In this document: positions 1-5,667 of the stretch, piece after piece
Position numbering within the stretch: the stretch's first letter is position 1
Layout: each line of letters starts with the position of its first letter
NCBI GenBank assembly: GCA_903643055.1
Contig: CAHJWV010000231.1
Span: 1-6,390 of the forward strand
Direction: 5' to 3'
DNA from: Burkholderiales bacterium
GTDB taxonomy: Bacteria; Pseudomonadota; Gammaproteobacteria; Burkholderiales; Burkholderiaceae
Length of the DNA: 6,390 nucleotides
Notes under the pieces: generated by a model
The model's database searches: none
Told to the model about the DNA's origin: nothing
The model's input: only the letters and a program-made list of their open reading frames with translations
Position numbers and translations under genes: made by a program

Positions 1-30
1 GTTCTACCGGCCGGCGAAAAATGCAACCCG

Positions 31-36
31 AGGAGG
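31..36 (+). promoter_or_regulatory. Strong Shine-Dalgarno of the 76-aa small protein
   Basis: AGGAGG lies 6 nt before the ATG at 43. It is a full match to the anti-Shine-Dalgarno core at good spacing, and the strongest ribosome binding site seen in the window. It decides the start of the small gene and is the main reason to treat that short frame as coding, because frames overlapping it in other registers have no such site. Confidence 0.8.
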
Positions 37-42
37 ATTTCC

Positions 43-273
43 ATGAGCCACGACACCGCCATTCACCACATCGCCTCGGCCCCTCCGGTGCCCGTTCCAC
101 CCGGCCATGTCGGGCCCCTCGTCATTCCGGGCACGGGGCGCAAGGTCTGGTGGACGGGCCGGGTGGCGATCGGACTGCGTCACGAACCGAAGCCGCACAG
201 CGCGCTGGTGGCACACTCCGCGCTCTGGGTGCAGAGCCTGATGCTGAACAGCAGCACCCCGTTCACTGACTGA
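43..273 (+). CDS. Small conserved-looking hypothetical protein (76 aa)
   Basis: No function can be assigned. The protein begins MSHDTAIHHIA. A proline-rich stretch (residues about 14-21, PPVPVPPGH) comes next, then a compact segment with VGPLVIPGTGR, VWWTGRVAIGLRH and a C-terminal part with SALWVQSLML. There is no signal peptide, no convincing transmembrane helix and no cysteine. The start is supported by AGGAGG 6 nt upstream. The GTGRxVWWTGRVAIGLRH-like core resembles small uncharacterised proteins I associate with Burkholderiales, but this is recall and was not searched. The gene stands alone in the window: the next gene in the same direction begins about 220 bp downstream, so co-transcription is not evident. 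Its partner, if any, may lie left of the window. It could be a spurious frame, but the ribosome binding site and the non-repetitive composition argue against that. Confidence 0.66.
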   Translation: MSHDTAIHHIASAPPVPVPPGHVGPLVIPGTGRKVWWTGRVAIGLRHEPKPHSALVAHSALWVQSLMLNSSTPFTD

Positions 274-489
274 TGGACCTGCGGCGTGCTCGCTCGCCAG
301 AGCCTGCGCTGCAGCGTGACGGTAGCTTGTCGTCAGAATTGGCGTCAGAAAGGTGAACCGATGAGATGAACGATGGCGGCGGCGGCCTCTGAGGCTGGCG
401 CTGCTGGATTCGATTCCTGTGAACAGCGCGCGGGGGCGACAACAAGGGCGCGCTTCGCATGCCCACGCGAGATGGATTGGCGCAAGCCG
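274..489 (+). other. Intergenic region ahead of the diguanylate cyclase
   Basis: This 216-bp stretch lies between the small protein and the preferred start of the diguanylate cyclase. Its right part, from 373, stays open in the cyclase frame, so up to 117 bp could be coding if an earlier start is used. I see no rho-independent terminator, tRNA or convincing sigma-70 promoter. It contains a 10-bp palindrome CGCTGCAGCG (307-316), an inverted pair TGACG / CGTCA (317-321 and 331-335) and a tandem repeat of CGTCAGAA (331-350). Confidence 0.5.
331..350 (+). repeat. Tandem direct repeat CGTCAGAA x2, 12-bp period
   Basis: CGTCAGAA occurs at 331-338 and again at 343-350, separated by TTGG. The upstream TGACG (317-321) is the reverse complement of the CGTCA core, so the core is present three times within about 30 bp. 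It lies 140-160 bp before the preferred start of the diguanylate cyclase. That position would suit a regulator binding site, but no regulator is identified and chance occurrence is possible. Confidence 0.35.
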
Positions 490-2544
490 ATGTTCACGAT
501 TCGATCAGCGTTGCCATCAGGTAAGGAATGGCTTGTGGCCGGTTGGCTGCTGGTCGGCCTGATGCTGCCTGCGGCGCCGCTCAGCACGGCAGCGCAAATC
601 ACGCCCAATGAAGCTGGCATGAATGTGCCGCGCTCTGCCGATCGGCTGATCGAGAAGGCCGGCAGGACGCTGACGCTGAGCGGCCTCTCAGGGCGATCCG
701 AAGACATCCGCCGCGCAGCGAGTTACGACCCTCGCGGCGCGGCGGCATGGGCCGACGAGGCGGTGCTGCAGGCGCGCGCTGATGCCAACCGGGTCGCCGA
801 GCTGCGTGCATTGCGGCTGCTGGTGCGGGCCGAGAGCCTGCTCGACGAGAGCGATGCGGCGATGAGCCACATCGAAGCGGCGCTCGCTCTGGCGCGAGCC
901 CTGAACGAGCATGAAGCGCTTGCCGAACTGCTGATCAGCAAAGCGGTGGTGCTGAGCTACCAGCAGCGTGCCGACGAAGCGGCCTTGTCCTTCGATCAGG
1001 CCGAGCAACTCGCGTTGCGCCATGGCCTGCAGCACGCGTTGATCGAGGGCCGAACCGAGCGCGGCACTTTCTATGGCTGGAGCGGGCGCACCGCCGAGGC
1101 CTTGACCTTGCTCAATCAGGCCTATGAGGGGGCTGACGCGCTCGCTGACCGCATGCTGATGGCCGGTGCGCTGTCTTCGCTGGCCGATCTGCAGGGCTCC
1201 TCGCGCTCGTCGCCGCGCGAGCGCCAGATGGCGGTCGACCAATTCAGGAAAGCGCTGACCTTGGTCGACCTCCACATCTACCGCGTCGAGGCCGCGCACC
1301 TGATGCACAACCTGGGCGTGGCGCTGTACCGGCAGGGCGAACGGGCCGAGGCGCGGCGCCAGTTCGAGCAGGCGCTGGCCGTCGCGCAGCTGCTGCACGA
1401 CAAGCTGACGGTCGCCTACATCGACTACCGGCTGGCGATGATTTCGCTGGACGAAGACAAGCCTGCCGAGGCCGAGCGCGGCTTGGCACATGCCCGTCCG
1501 ACCCTGTATTCGGTGGGCTCGCCGATCCTGCAGATGAAGGAGCGGCTGGCCACCGCCGAAGTGCTGTCGCGGCAAGGGCGGCGCAGCGACAGCCTGAAGG
1601 CATTGGAAGAAGCGCGCGAGCTGCAGCTGCAAGCCCAGGACAAGGTGCGCGACGTGGCCTATTACGAAGCTGCGGCAAAGATCCACGCCCGTGCCAGCGA
1701 CACGGCCAAGGCCTATGAGCAAATGCAGTTGCTGCGCGATGCCGAGCGCGCGAATGCCGAGATGGCGAACGATGCCTTGGCCACCGAGCTGCGGGCGCGC
1801 TTCGATGTGCAGCGCCAGGAGCATGACAACGCGTTGCAGGTGGCCCATGCCCGTGAAGACGAAGCGCGGCGGCTGCTGTTCTGGCTGGTGCTGCTGTCGA
1901 GTGTGTTGCTGATGGGCGGCCTGGGGCTGACGCTGCATCTGCAGGTACGGCAAAAGCGGCGCTTTGCCGAACTGGCGCTGCGCGATGAGCTGACCAGCCT
2001 GCCCAACCGGCGCAGCATGCTCGATCAACTGGAAGAGCAGCTGCGCGGCCGGCGCGAGAACGACGCGGGCCTGCATGTCGCGGTGCTCGACCTCGATCAC
2101 TTTAAGCAGATCAATGACTGCCACGGCCATGACATCGGCGATGCGGTACTGCGCGCCTTCACGATCGCTTGCCAGCCTTTGCTGCGCGATTCCGACCGGC
2201 TGGGCCGCATCGGCGGCGAAGAATTCCTGCTGCTGCTGCCTCATGCCGATGAAACCAGTGTGCATGCCATCTTCGAGCGCATGCAGCATGCGCTCGCGGC
2301 GGTGCGCGTGCCGGGTGTCAGCTTCGAAAAGCGGCTGAGCTTCAGCATGGGCGCGGCGCGCGCCGGCACCCACGATGGCGTGCATGCGCTGCTCAAGCGT
2401 GCGGATGAGGCGCTCTATGCCGCGAAAGCGGCAGGCCGCAACTGCTGCATCGTGGTCGGGGTGCCGACCGGCCCGAACAGCGCATCGCCCTTACCGCGAT
2501 CGCTTGCGGCCAAGGCCGTGAATCAGCCGGCGCTGAACACGTAA
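490..2544 (+). CDS. Membrane diguanylate cyclase with periplasmic TPR-like sensor region and GGEEF domain
   Basis: The predicted enzyme condenses two GTP into cyclic di-GMP, the second messenger governing motility and biofilm decisions. Numbering is from ATG 490 (684 aa). Residues 1-36 form a signal peptide or N-terminal anchor: a basic start, a hydrophobic run WLVAGWLLVGLML and an STAAQ cleavage-like site. Residues about 98-445 are Ala/Leu/Glu-rich helical hairpins of TPR type, with about 40-residue spacing, probably periplasmic. A charged coiled-coil-like stretch precedes a transmembrane helix at about 462-484. The GGDEF domain spans about 495-660, with metal-binding DLDHFKxxND (534-543), signature GGEEF (575-579) and I-site RDSD (566-569) exactly five residues before it. 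The domain therefore looks catalytically competent and product-inhibited. No EAL domain is present. The start is uncertain: ATG 472 and ATG 373 are in frame, none has a good ribosome binding site, and 490 gives the most normal signal peptide. The input sensed is unknown. Confidence 0.93.
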   Translation: MFTIRSALPSGKEWLVAGWLLVGLMLPAAPLSTAAQITPNEAGMNVPRSADRLIEKAGRTLTLSGLSGRSEDIRRAASYDPRGAAAWADEAVLQARADANRVAELRALRLLVRAESLLDESDAAMSHIEAALALARALNEHEALAELLISKAVVLSYQQRADEAALSFDQAEQLALRHGLQHALIEGRTERGTFYGWSGRTAEALTLLNQAYEGADALADRMLMAGALSSLADLQGSSRSSPRERQMAVDQFRKALTLVDLHIYRVEAAHLMHNLGVALYRQGERAEARRQFEQALAVAQLLHDKLTVAYIDYRLAMISLDEDKPAEAERGLAHARPTLYSVGSPILQMKERLATAEVLSRQGRRSDSLKALEEARELQLQAQDKVRDVAYYEAAAKIHARASDTAKAYEQMQLLRDAERANAEMANDALATELRARFDVQRQEHDNALQVAHAREDEARRLLFWLVLLSSVLLMGGLGLTLHLQVRQKRRFAELALRDELTSLPNRRSMLDQLEEQLRGRRENDAGLHVAVLDLDHFKQINDCHGHDIGDAVLRAFTIACQPLLRDSDRLGRIGGEEFLLLLPHADETSVHAIFERMQHALAAVRVPGVSFEKRLSFSMGAARAGTHDGVHALLKRADEALYAAKAAGRNCCIVVGVPTGPNSASPLPRSLAAKAVNQPALNT
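2523..2544. other. Tail-to-tail overlap of the diguanylate cyclase and galM coding ends
   Basis: The cyclase stop TAA (2542-2544, plus strand) lies inside galM, and the galM stop TGA (complement of 2523-2525) lies inside the cyclase. The last 22 bp therefore code on both strands. There is no intergenic space for a conventional terminator, so the two transcripts must overlap at their 3' ends unless termination occurs inside a coding region. Confidence 0.9.
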
Positions 2545-3527
2545 CGCAGCTGCTGCCGATAGCGCTGCCCCGGCCGGATCACCGAATCCGGCCACTCCGG
2601 GTGGTTCGGGCTGTCGGGCGCGAACTGCGGCTCCAGGGCGACGCCGGCGTGGCTGGCATAGCGGCCGCCGTCGCGGCTCAGCGTGCCTTCGAGCCAGTTG
2701 CCGCTGTACAGCTGCAAGGTCGGCAGCTGCGTGAACAGCGCCATTTGCAGCCGGCCATCGCCGGAGCGGAGTTCGGCCGCTGGCAGCTGACCGCTGGCGC
2801 ACGCGCCATCCAGCCAGTAGGCATGGTCGTAGCCGCGCGGGCCTTGCTGCTCGGGGTCGAGCCGCAGGCGTTCACCGATCGTGTGCGGCGTGCGGAAGTC
2901 GAAGCCGGTGCCCATCACGGGCTTGCGCTCGCCGGTCGGTATCTGCGTTTCGTTCGTCGGCAAAAAGGTGTCGCCCGCAATGCGCAGTGAATGGTCAAGG
3001 CAGCTGAGCCCATCGCCATTCAGATTGAAATAAGCGTGGCTGGTCAGGTTGACCGGGCAGGGCGCGCTGACGGTGGCCTCGTAAGTGAGGCTCAGGCTCA
3101 GGTCATCGCCCAAGGCATAAGTGGCCGTGGCCTCCATCCGGCCGGGGTAGCCCTGGTCGCCCTCTTCCGAGACGAGCGACAGCACCAGCTCGCGTGGTGA
3201 ATGCGAGACCAAGGCCCAGTCGCGGTGATCGAAGCCATCGCCGCCATGCAGATGGTTGCGGCCTTCGTTGGCCGTGAGTGTGTAGTCGTGGTCATCGAGC
3301 TGGAAGCGCGCATTGGCGATGCGGTTGGCATAGCGGCCGATGGTGGCCCCCAGGCCGCTTTGCTGGCGCCGGTAGCCGTCGGCATCGGGGCAGCCGAGCA
3401 GCACCTCGCGGCGCGTGCCATCGGCCATCGGCACCGAGCAGCCGTCCCAGATGGCGCCGTAGTTCAACACGCTGATGCGAAGGCCAGCCGCGTTTTCCAG
3501 CGTGAAGAATCGATCGGAAGAAGGCAT
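2523..3527 (-). CDS. galM: Aldose 1-epimerase (mutarotase)
   Basis: The predicted enzyme interconverts alpha and beta anomers of aldoses such as galactose and glucose, acting in the cytoplasm at the entry of the Leloir or related sugar pathways. At 334 aa it has the usual length for the family. Expected landmarks are in order: the GRYANRI segment (64-70) with the substrate-binding Arg69; NHLHGG (91-96) with His94; the NLTSHAYFNL block (160-169) with the catalytic acid His164; GYDHAYWLD (232-240) with conserved Asp234; and ALEPQ (297-301) with catalytic base Glu299. All catalytic residues are present and the protein looks intact. No signal peptide is seen. The ATG is 5 bp downstream of the reductase stop and has only a weak GAG-type ribosome binding site, so translational coupling is likely. 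Substrate preference cannot be read from the sequence. Confidence 0.94.
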   Translation of the reverse strand: MPSSDRFFTLENAAGLRISVLNYGAIWDGCSVPMADGTRREVLLGCPDADGYRRQQSGLGATIGRYANRIANARFQLDDHDYTLTANEGRNHLHGGDGFDHRDWALVSHSPRELVLSLVSEEGDQGYPGRMEATATYALGDDLSLSLTYEATVSAPCPVNLTSHAYFNLNGDGLSCLDHSLRIAGDTFLPTNETQIPTGERKPVMGTGFDFRTPHTIGERLRLDPEQQGPRGYDHAYWLDGACASGQLPAAELRSGDGRLQMALFTQLPTLQLYSGNWLEGTLSRDGGRYASHAGVALEPQFAPDSPNHPEWPDSVIRPGQRYRQQLRYVFSAG

Positions 3528-3532
3528 CGCGC

Positions 3533-4543
3533 TCAGGCTCCGTGCGGGTAAGCGTCGAGGATCTGGCCGATGCGCTTCAGTTCGTCATCGCCGAGCGCGG
3601 CGGCTTGCACGGCGCGCAATGCATCGCTGATCTGCGACTCGCGGCTCGCACCGATCAGCACCGAGGTCATGCCGCGGTGACGCAAGATCCAGGTCAGCGC
3701 CATCTGCGCCAGCGTCTGGCCGCGTTCGCGGGCGATCTGGTCGAGCGCGCGGATCGCATCGAGACGTGCCGGCGTGATGTCGGTCGGCTTCAGGAAATGG
3801 GCCCGCGAAGCGCGTGAATCGGCCGGCACCTGGCCCGACAGATAACGGTCGGTCAGCATGCCCTGCGCCAGCGGCGAGAACGCGATGCAGCCGATGCCTT
3901 CTTCATCCAGCGTGCGCAGCAGGTCTTTCTCGACCCAGCGGTTGAGCATGCTGTAGGCCGGCTGGTGGATCACGCAGGGCGTGCCCAGCTCGCGCAACAG
4001 GCGCGAGGCTTCACGCGTCAGTTCGGCCGGATAGTTCGACACACCGACATACAACGCGCGGCCGCTGCGCACGATGTGATCGAGCGCGCCCATGGTCTCG
4101 GCCAGCGGCGTGTTCGGGTCCGGGCAGTGGTGATAGAAGATGTCGACATAGTCCAGGCCCATGCGCTTCAGGCTCTGGTCGAGACTGGAGACCAAGTACT
4201 TGCGCGAGCCGCCTTCGCCATAAGGGCCGGGCCCCATCGTGTAGCCGGCCTTGCTGGAGATGATCAACTCGTCGCGGTACGGCGCCAGGTCGGTGCGCAG
4301 CATCTCGCCGAAGTTCGATTCGGCCGAGCCGGGCGGCGGGCCGTAGTTGTTGGCCAGATCGAAATGGGTGATGCCGTGGTCGAAGGCGTAGCGCACCATC
4401 GCGCGCGCGTTCTCGTAGCGGTCGACGCCGCCGAAGTTGTGCCACAGGCCGAGCGAGACGACCGGCAGCTTCAGGCCGCTGCGCCCGCTGGGCCGGTAGG
4501 GTTGGGTCTCATAACGTTCTTCGCGTGCGTGGTAGCTGCTCAT
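3533..4543 (-). CDS. mgrA: Aldo/keto reductase, YghZ/Gpr-type L-glyceraldehyde 3-phosphate reductase
   Basis: This is a predicted cytoplasmic NADPH-dependent (beta/alpha)8-barrel reductase. E. coli YghZ reduces L-glyceraldehyde 3-phosphate and has been linked to methylglyoxal detoxification. Similarity to YghZ, as I recall it, is strong throughout: SGLKLPVVSLGLWHNFG near the N-terminus, ITHFDLANNYGPPPGSAE, ELIISSKAGY, SRKYLVSSLDQSLKRMGL, then GCIAFSPLAQGMLT and SVLIGASR near the C-terminus. From the start at 4543 (336 aa) the catalytic tetrad is Asp62, Tyr67, Lys98 and His139. The GASR segment (298-301) is the cofactor-phosphate region. An in-frame ATG at 4573 would add ten residues but lacks a ribosome binding site, and the shorter start aligns with the family. 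GalM follows after 5 bp; the WYL regulator lies 82 bp upstream on the same strand. The true substrate here could be another aldehyde. Confidence 0.93.
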   Translation of the reverse strand: MSSYHAREERYETQPYRPSGRSGLKLPVVSLGLWHNFGGVDRYENARAMVRYAFDHGITHFDLANNYGPPPGSAESNFGEMLRTDLAPYRDELIISSKAGYTMGPGPYGEGGSRKYLVSSLDQSLKRMGLDYVDIFYHHCPDPNTPLAETMGALDHIVRSGRALYVGVSNYPAELTREASRLLRELGTPCVIHQPAYSMLNRWVEKDLLRTLDEEGIGCIAFSPLAQGMLTDRYLSGQVPADSRASRAHFLKPTDITPARLDAIRALDQIARERGQTLAQMALTWILRHRGMTSVLIGASRESQISDALRAVQAAALGDDELKRIGQILDAYPHGA

Positions 4544-4559
4544 GGTGCTTTCTGAAAGG

Positions 4560-4578
4560 CCGCGAGCCGGCATCGCGG
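4560..4578. promoter_or_regulatory. Inverted repeat just upstream of the aldo/keto reductase
   Basis: Perfect 6-bp arms CCGCGA (4560-4565) and TCGCGG (4573-4578) flank a 7-nt centre. The repeat ends 17 bp before the preferred reductase start, in the 82-bp gap after the regulator gene. It could be an operator for the neighbouring regulator or an RNA hairpin in the leader. In DNA this GC-rich, short CG-type inverted repeats also arise by chance. Confidence 0.3.
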
Positions 4579-4625
4579 GGGCAGGGGAGTGATCGGGCTC
4601 AGGTCCGGCGGCTGCTCGAAACCCG

Positions 4626-5444
4626 CTAGTGTGCCTTGTCGATCGGAGGCGCCGGCGCCTTCACCGACAGGGTTTCAGGCTGTGCCTCTTCAGTGATCGG
4701 GGCGGCCGATGCCGCCTCGTGCGCATGCCAGGCCTGGATCAGCGCCAGGCGCGGGCGCGGGTGGCGTTCATCGAGCAAGGTGGCAGCGGCGATGCGGTCG
4801 GTGCGGAAATGGCGAAAGCCTTCGTCGCCTTCGCTCCAGGCCACCAGCAGCCGGGCGGTGTCGAAATCGACCAGCGTGATCGGCCAGACGATGCGCGACT
4901 CGATCGCGCCGCTGTCTTGCAGGTGATCGATGCGCAGCTTGTGTTCCAGGCGGATCGCGCGGCGCAGGCTGCTGGCATCGCTGCCGACACCGATGAAGGG
5001 CAGCGCGGGCGCAGCGGAGGGCGCGGTGCTGTCGGTGGGCGAGGCGGCTTGCGAATCAGAGGGGCCAGAGCGGCGGGGCCCGCTTTGCAGGCACGCCTCT
5101 TTGCCCGCGGCGCTGAGCAATGCATCGATCTTGTCGAATGCGCTTTCGGCCGCGGCCGCGCTGCCATGGTTCAGTTGCCCGGAGAGCCAGCGCGCGCCGA
5201 GCGCCAGCGCGCGCAGCTCGGTCTCGGTGAACACCGGTGCCGGCACACACCATTCGCCATGCATCAGATAGCCCGAGCCGGGCTCGCCATCGATCGGCGC
5301 GCCGAGTGCGAGCAGCGCCTGCACGTCGCGGTAAATCGTGCGTTGCGAAACGCCCAGCGCTTTGGCCAGCGTGGCCGCGGACGTGGCCCGTTGGCGGCGG
5401 CGCAGCGCGTCGGTCAGGTCAAAAAGTCGGGCGGTTCGGCTCAT
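4626..5444 (-). CDS. YafY-type transcriptional regulator: HTH plus degenerate WYL domain
   Basis: This is a predicted DNA-binding regulator of 272 aa. An N-terminal winged helix-turn-helix occupies about residues 5-60: ATLAKALGVSQRTIYRDVQAL carries the recognition helix and PGSGYL (55-60) the wing. A mid region at 70-112 (FTETELRALALGARWL) is typical of YafY-like proteins. A WYL domain, thought to sense ligands or nucleic acid, covers about 155-228, with SSLRRAIRLEHKLRI, VVWP-like IVWP (185-188) and FRHFRTDRI (210-218). The eponymous Trp-Tyr-Leu reads Ala-Arg-Leu (197-199). Residues about 116-148 are a Ser/Pro/Ala/Thr-rich, probably disordered insertion, and the tail from about 241 is also low complexity. 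No clear ribosome binding site precedes ATG 5444. The gene is upstream of the reductase and galM on the same strand, and divergent from ku. It may regulate itself, the reductase operon, or both; the ligand is unknown. Confidence 0.9.
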   Translation of the reverse strand: MSRTARLFDLTDALRRRQRATSAATLAKALGVSQRTIYRDVQALLALGAPIDGEPGSGYLMHGEWCVPAPVFTETELRALALGARWLSGQLNHGSAAAAESAFDKIDALLSAAGKEACLQSGPRRSGPSDSQAASPTDSTAPSAAPALPFIGVGSDASSLRRAIRLEHKLRIDHLQDSGAIESRIVWPITLVDFDTARLLVAWSEGDEGFRHFRTDRIAAATLLDERHPRPRLALIQAWHAHEAASAAPITEEAQPETLSVKAPAPPIDKAH

Positions 5445-5455
5445 TGTGGGCCGAA
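5435..5455. promoter_or_regulatory. Inverted repeat TTCGGC-N9-GCCGAA over the regulator start
   Basis: Perfect 6-bp arms at 5435-5440 and 5450-5455 surround the regulator start codon (complement of 5442-5444). The arm-to-arm geometry, with 15 bp between repeat starts and 21 bp in total, would fit a dimeric regulator blocking its own gene. Related copies GCCGAAT (5489-5495) and ATTCGGC (5562-5568) occur farther into the divergent region. The operator role is inferred from position only. Confidence 0.35.
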
Positions 5456-5667
5456 TTCTGAAGGCTGGCGCGTCGGCGCTCTCCGACAGCCGAATCAGGC
5501 TTGCGCGACTGGGTGACTCGTGATCGCCTGCCTAGCATTCAAGAACGATTCACCGAAGGCCATTCGGCCCACGGACGTTTCATGGAGTTGAGGCTTGCTG
5601 GCCCAAGGGGAACGAAATGCTGCGAGACCGGAATGCGATCAACACACCACGGGCGGCCTGGCGCTGA
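5445..5667. promoter_or_regulatory. Divergent intergenic region between the WYL regulator and ku
   Basis: This 223-bp region must hold the start signals for both divergent genes. GCCGAAT occurs at 5450-5456 and 5489-5495, and its reverse complement ATTCGGC at 5562-5568. The last copy sits in an inverted repeat CCGAA-GGCCA-TTCGG (5553-5567). For ku, a weak sigma-70-like pairing is TTGAGG (5588-5593) with AACGAA (5611-5616) at 17-bp spacing; the -10 match is poor. CTAGCAT (5532-5538) loosely resembles an RpoS-type -10. No terminator, small gene or RNA gene is evident. An open frame starting at 5501 runs into ku out of frame and looks spurious. Confidence 0.5.

Noticed and set aside
688..2385. 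565-aa open frame antisense to the diguanylate cyclase
   Set aside because: Its length is explained by GC3 codon bias on the opposite strand. The translation is rich in Gln, His, Arg and Leu with no recognisable domain, and the plus-strand frame has clear GGDEF motifs.
2491..2802. 103-aa minus-strand open frame overlapping the galM end
   Set aside because: It is a different register of the same strand as galM, with Arg/Ala-rich sequence and no supporting start signal.
3965..4555. 196-aa plus-strand open frame opposite the aldo/keto reductase
   Set aside because: It is a mirror frame of a gene with an intact catalytic tetrad; composition is Ala/Val/Arg-rich and no family is recognisable.
3533..4573. 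Upstream ATG (4573) for the aldo/keto reductase
   Set aside because: There is no ribosome binding site before it, and the ten added residues do not match the family N-terminus; ATG 4543 fits YghZ-like proteins better.
4629..5516. 295-aa plus-strand open frame opposite the WYL regulator
   Set aside because: The translation is Arg/Gly/Ala-rich and featureless, no ribosome binding site was noted, and it mirrors a well-supported HTH-WYL gene.
5588..5616. TTGAGG-N17-AACGAA as the ku promoter
   Set aside because: The -10 element matches the consensus poorly; it is kept only as a weak note within the intergenic entry and not as a promoter call.
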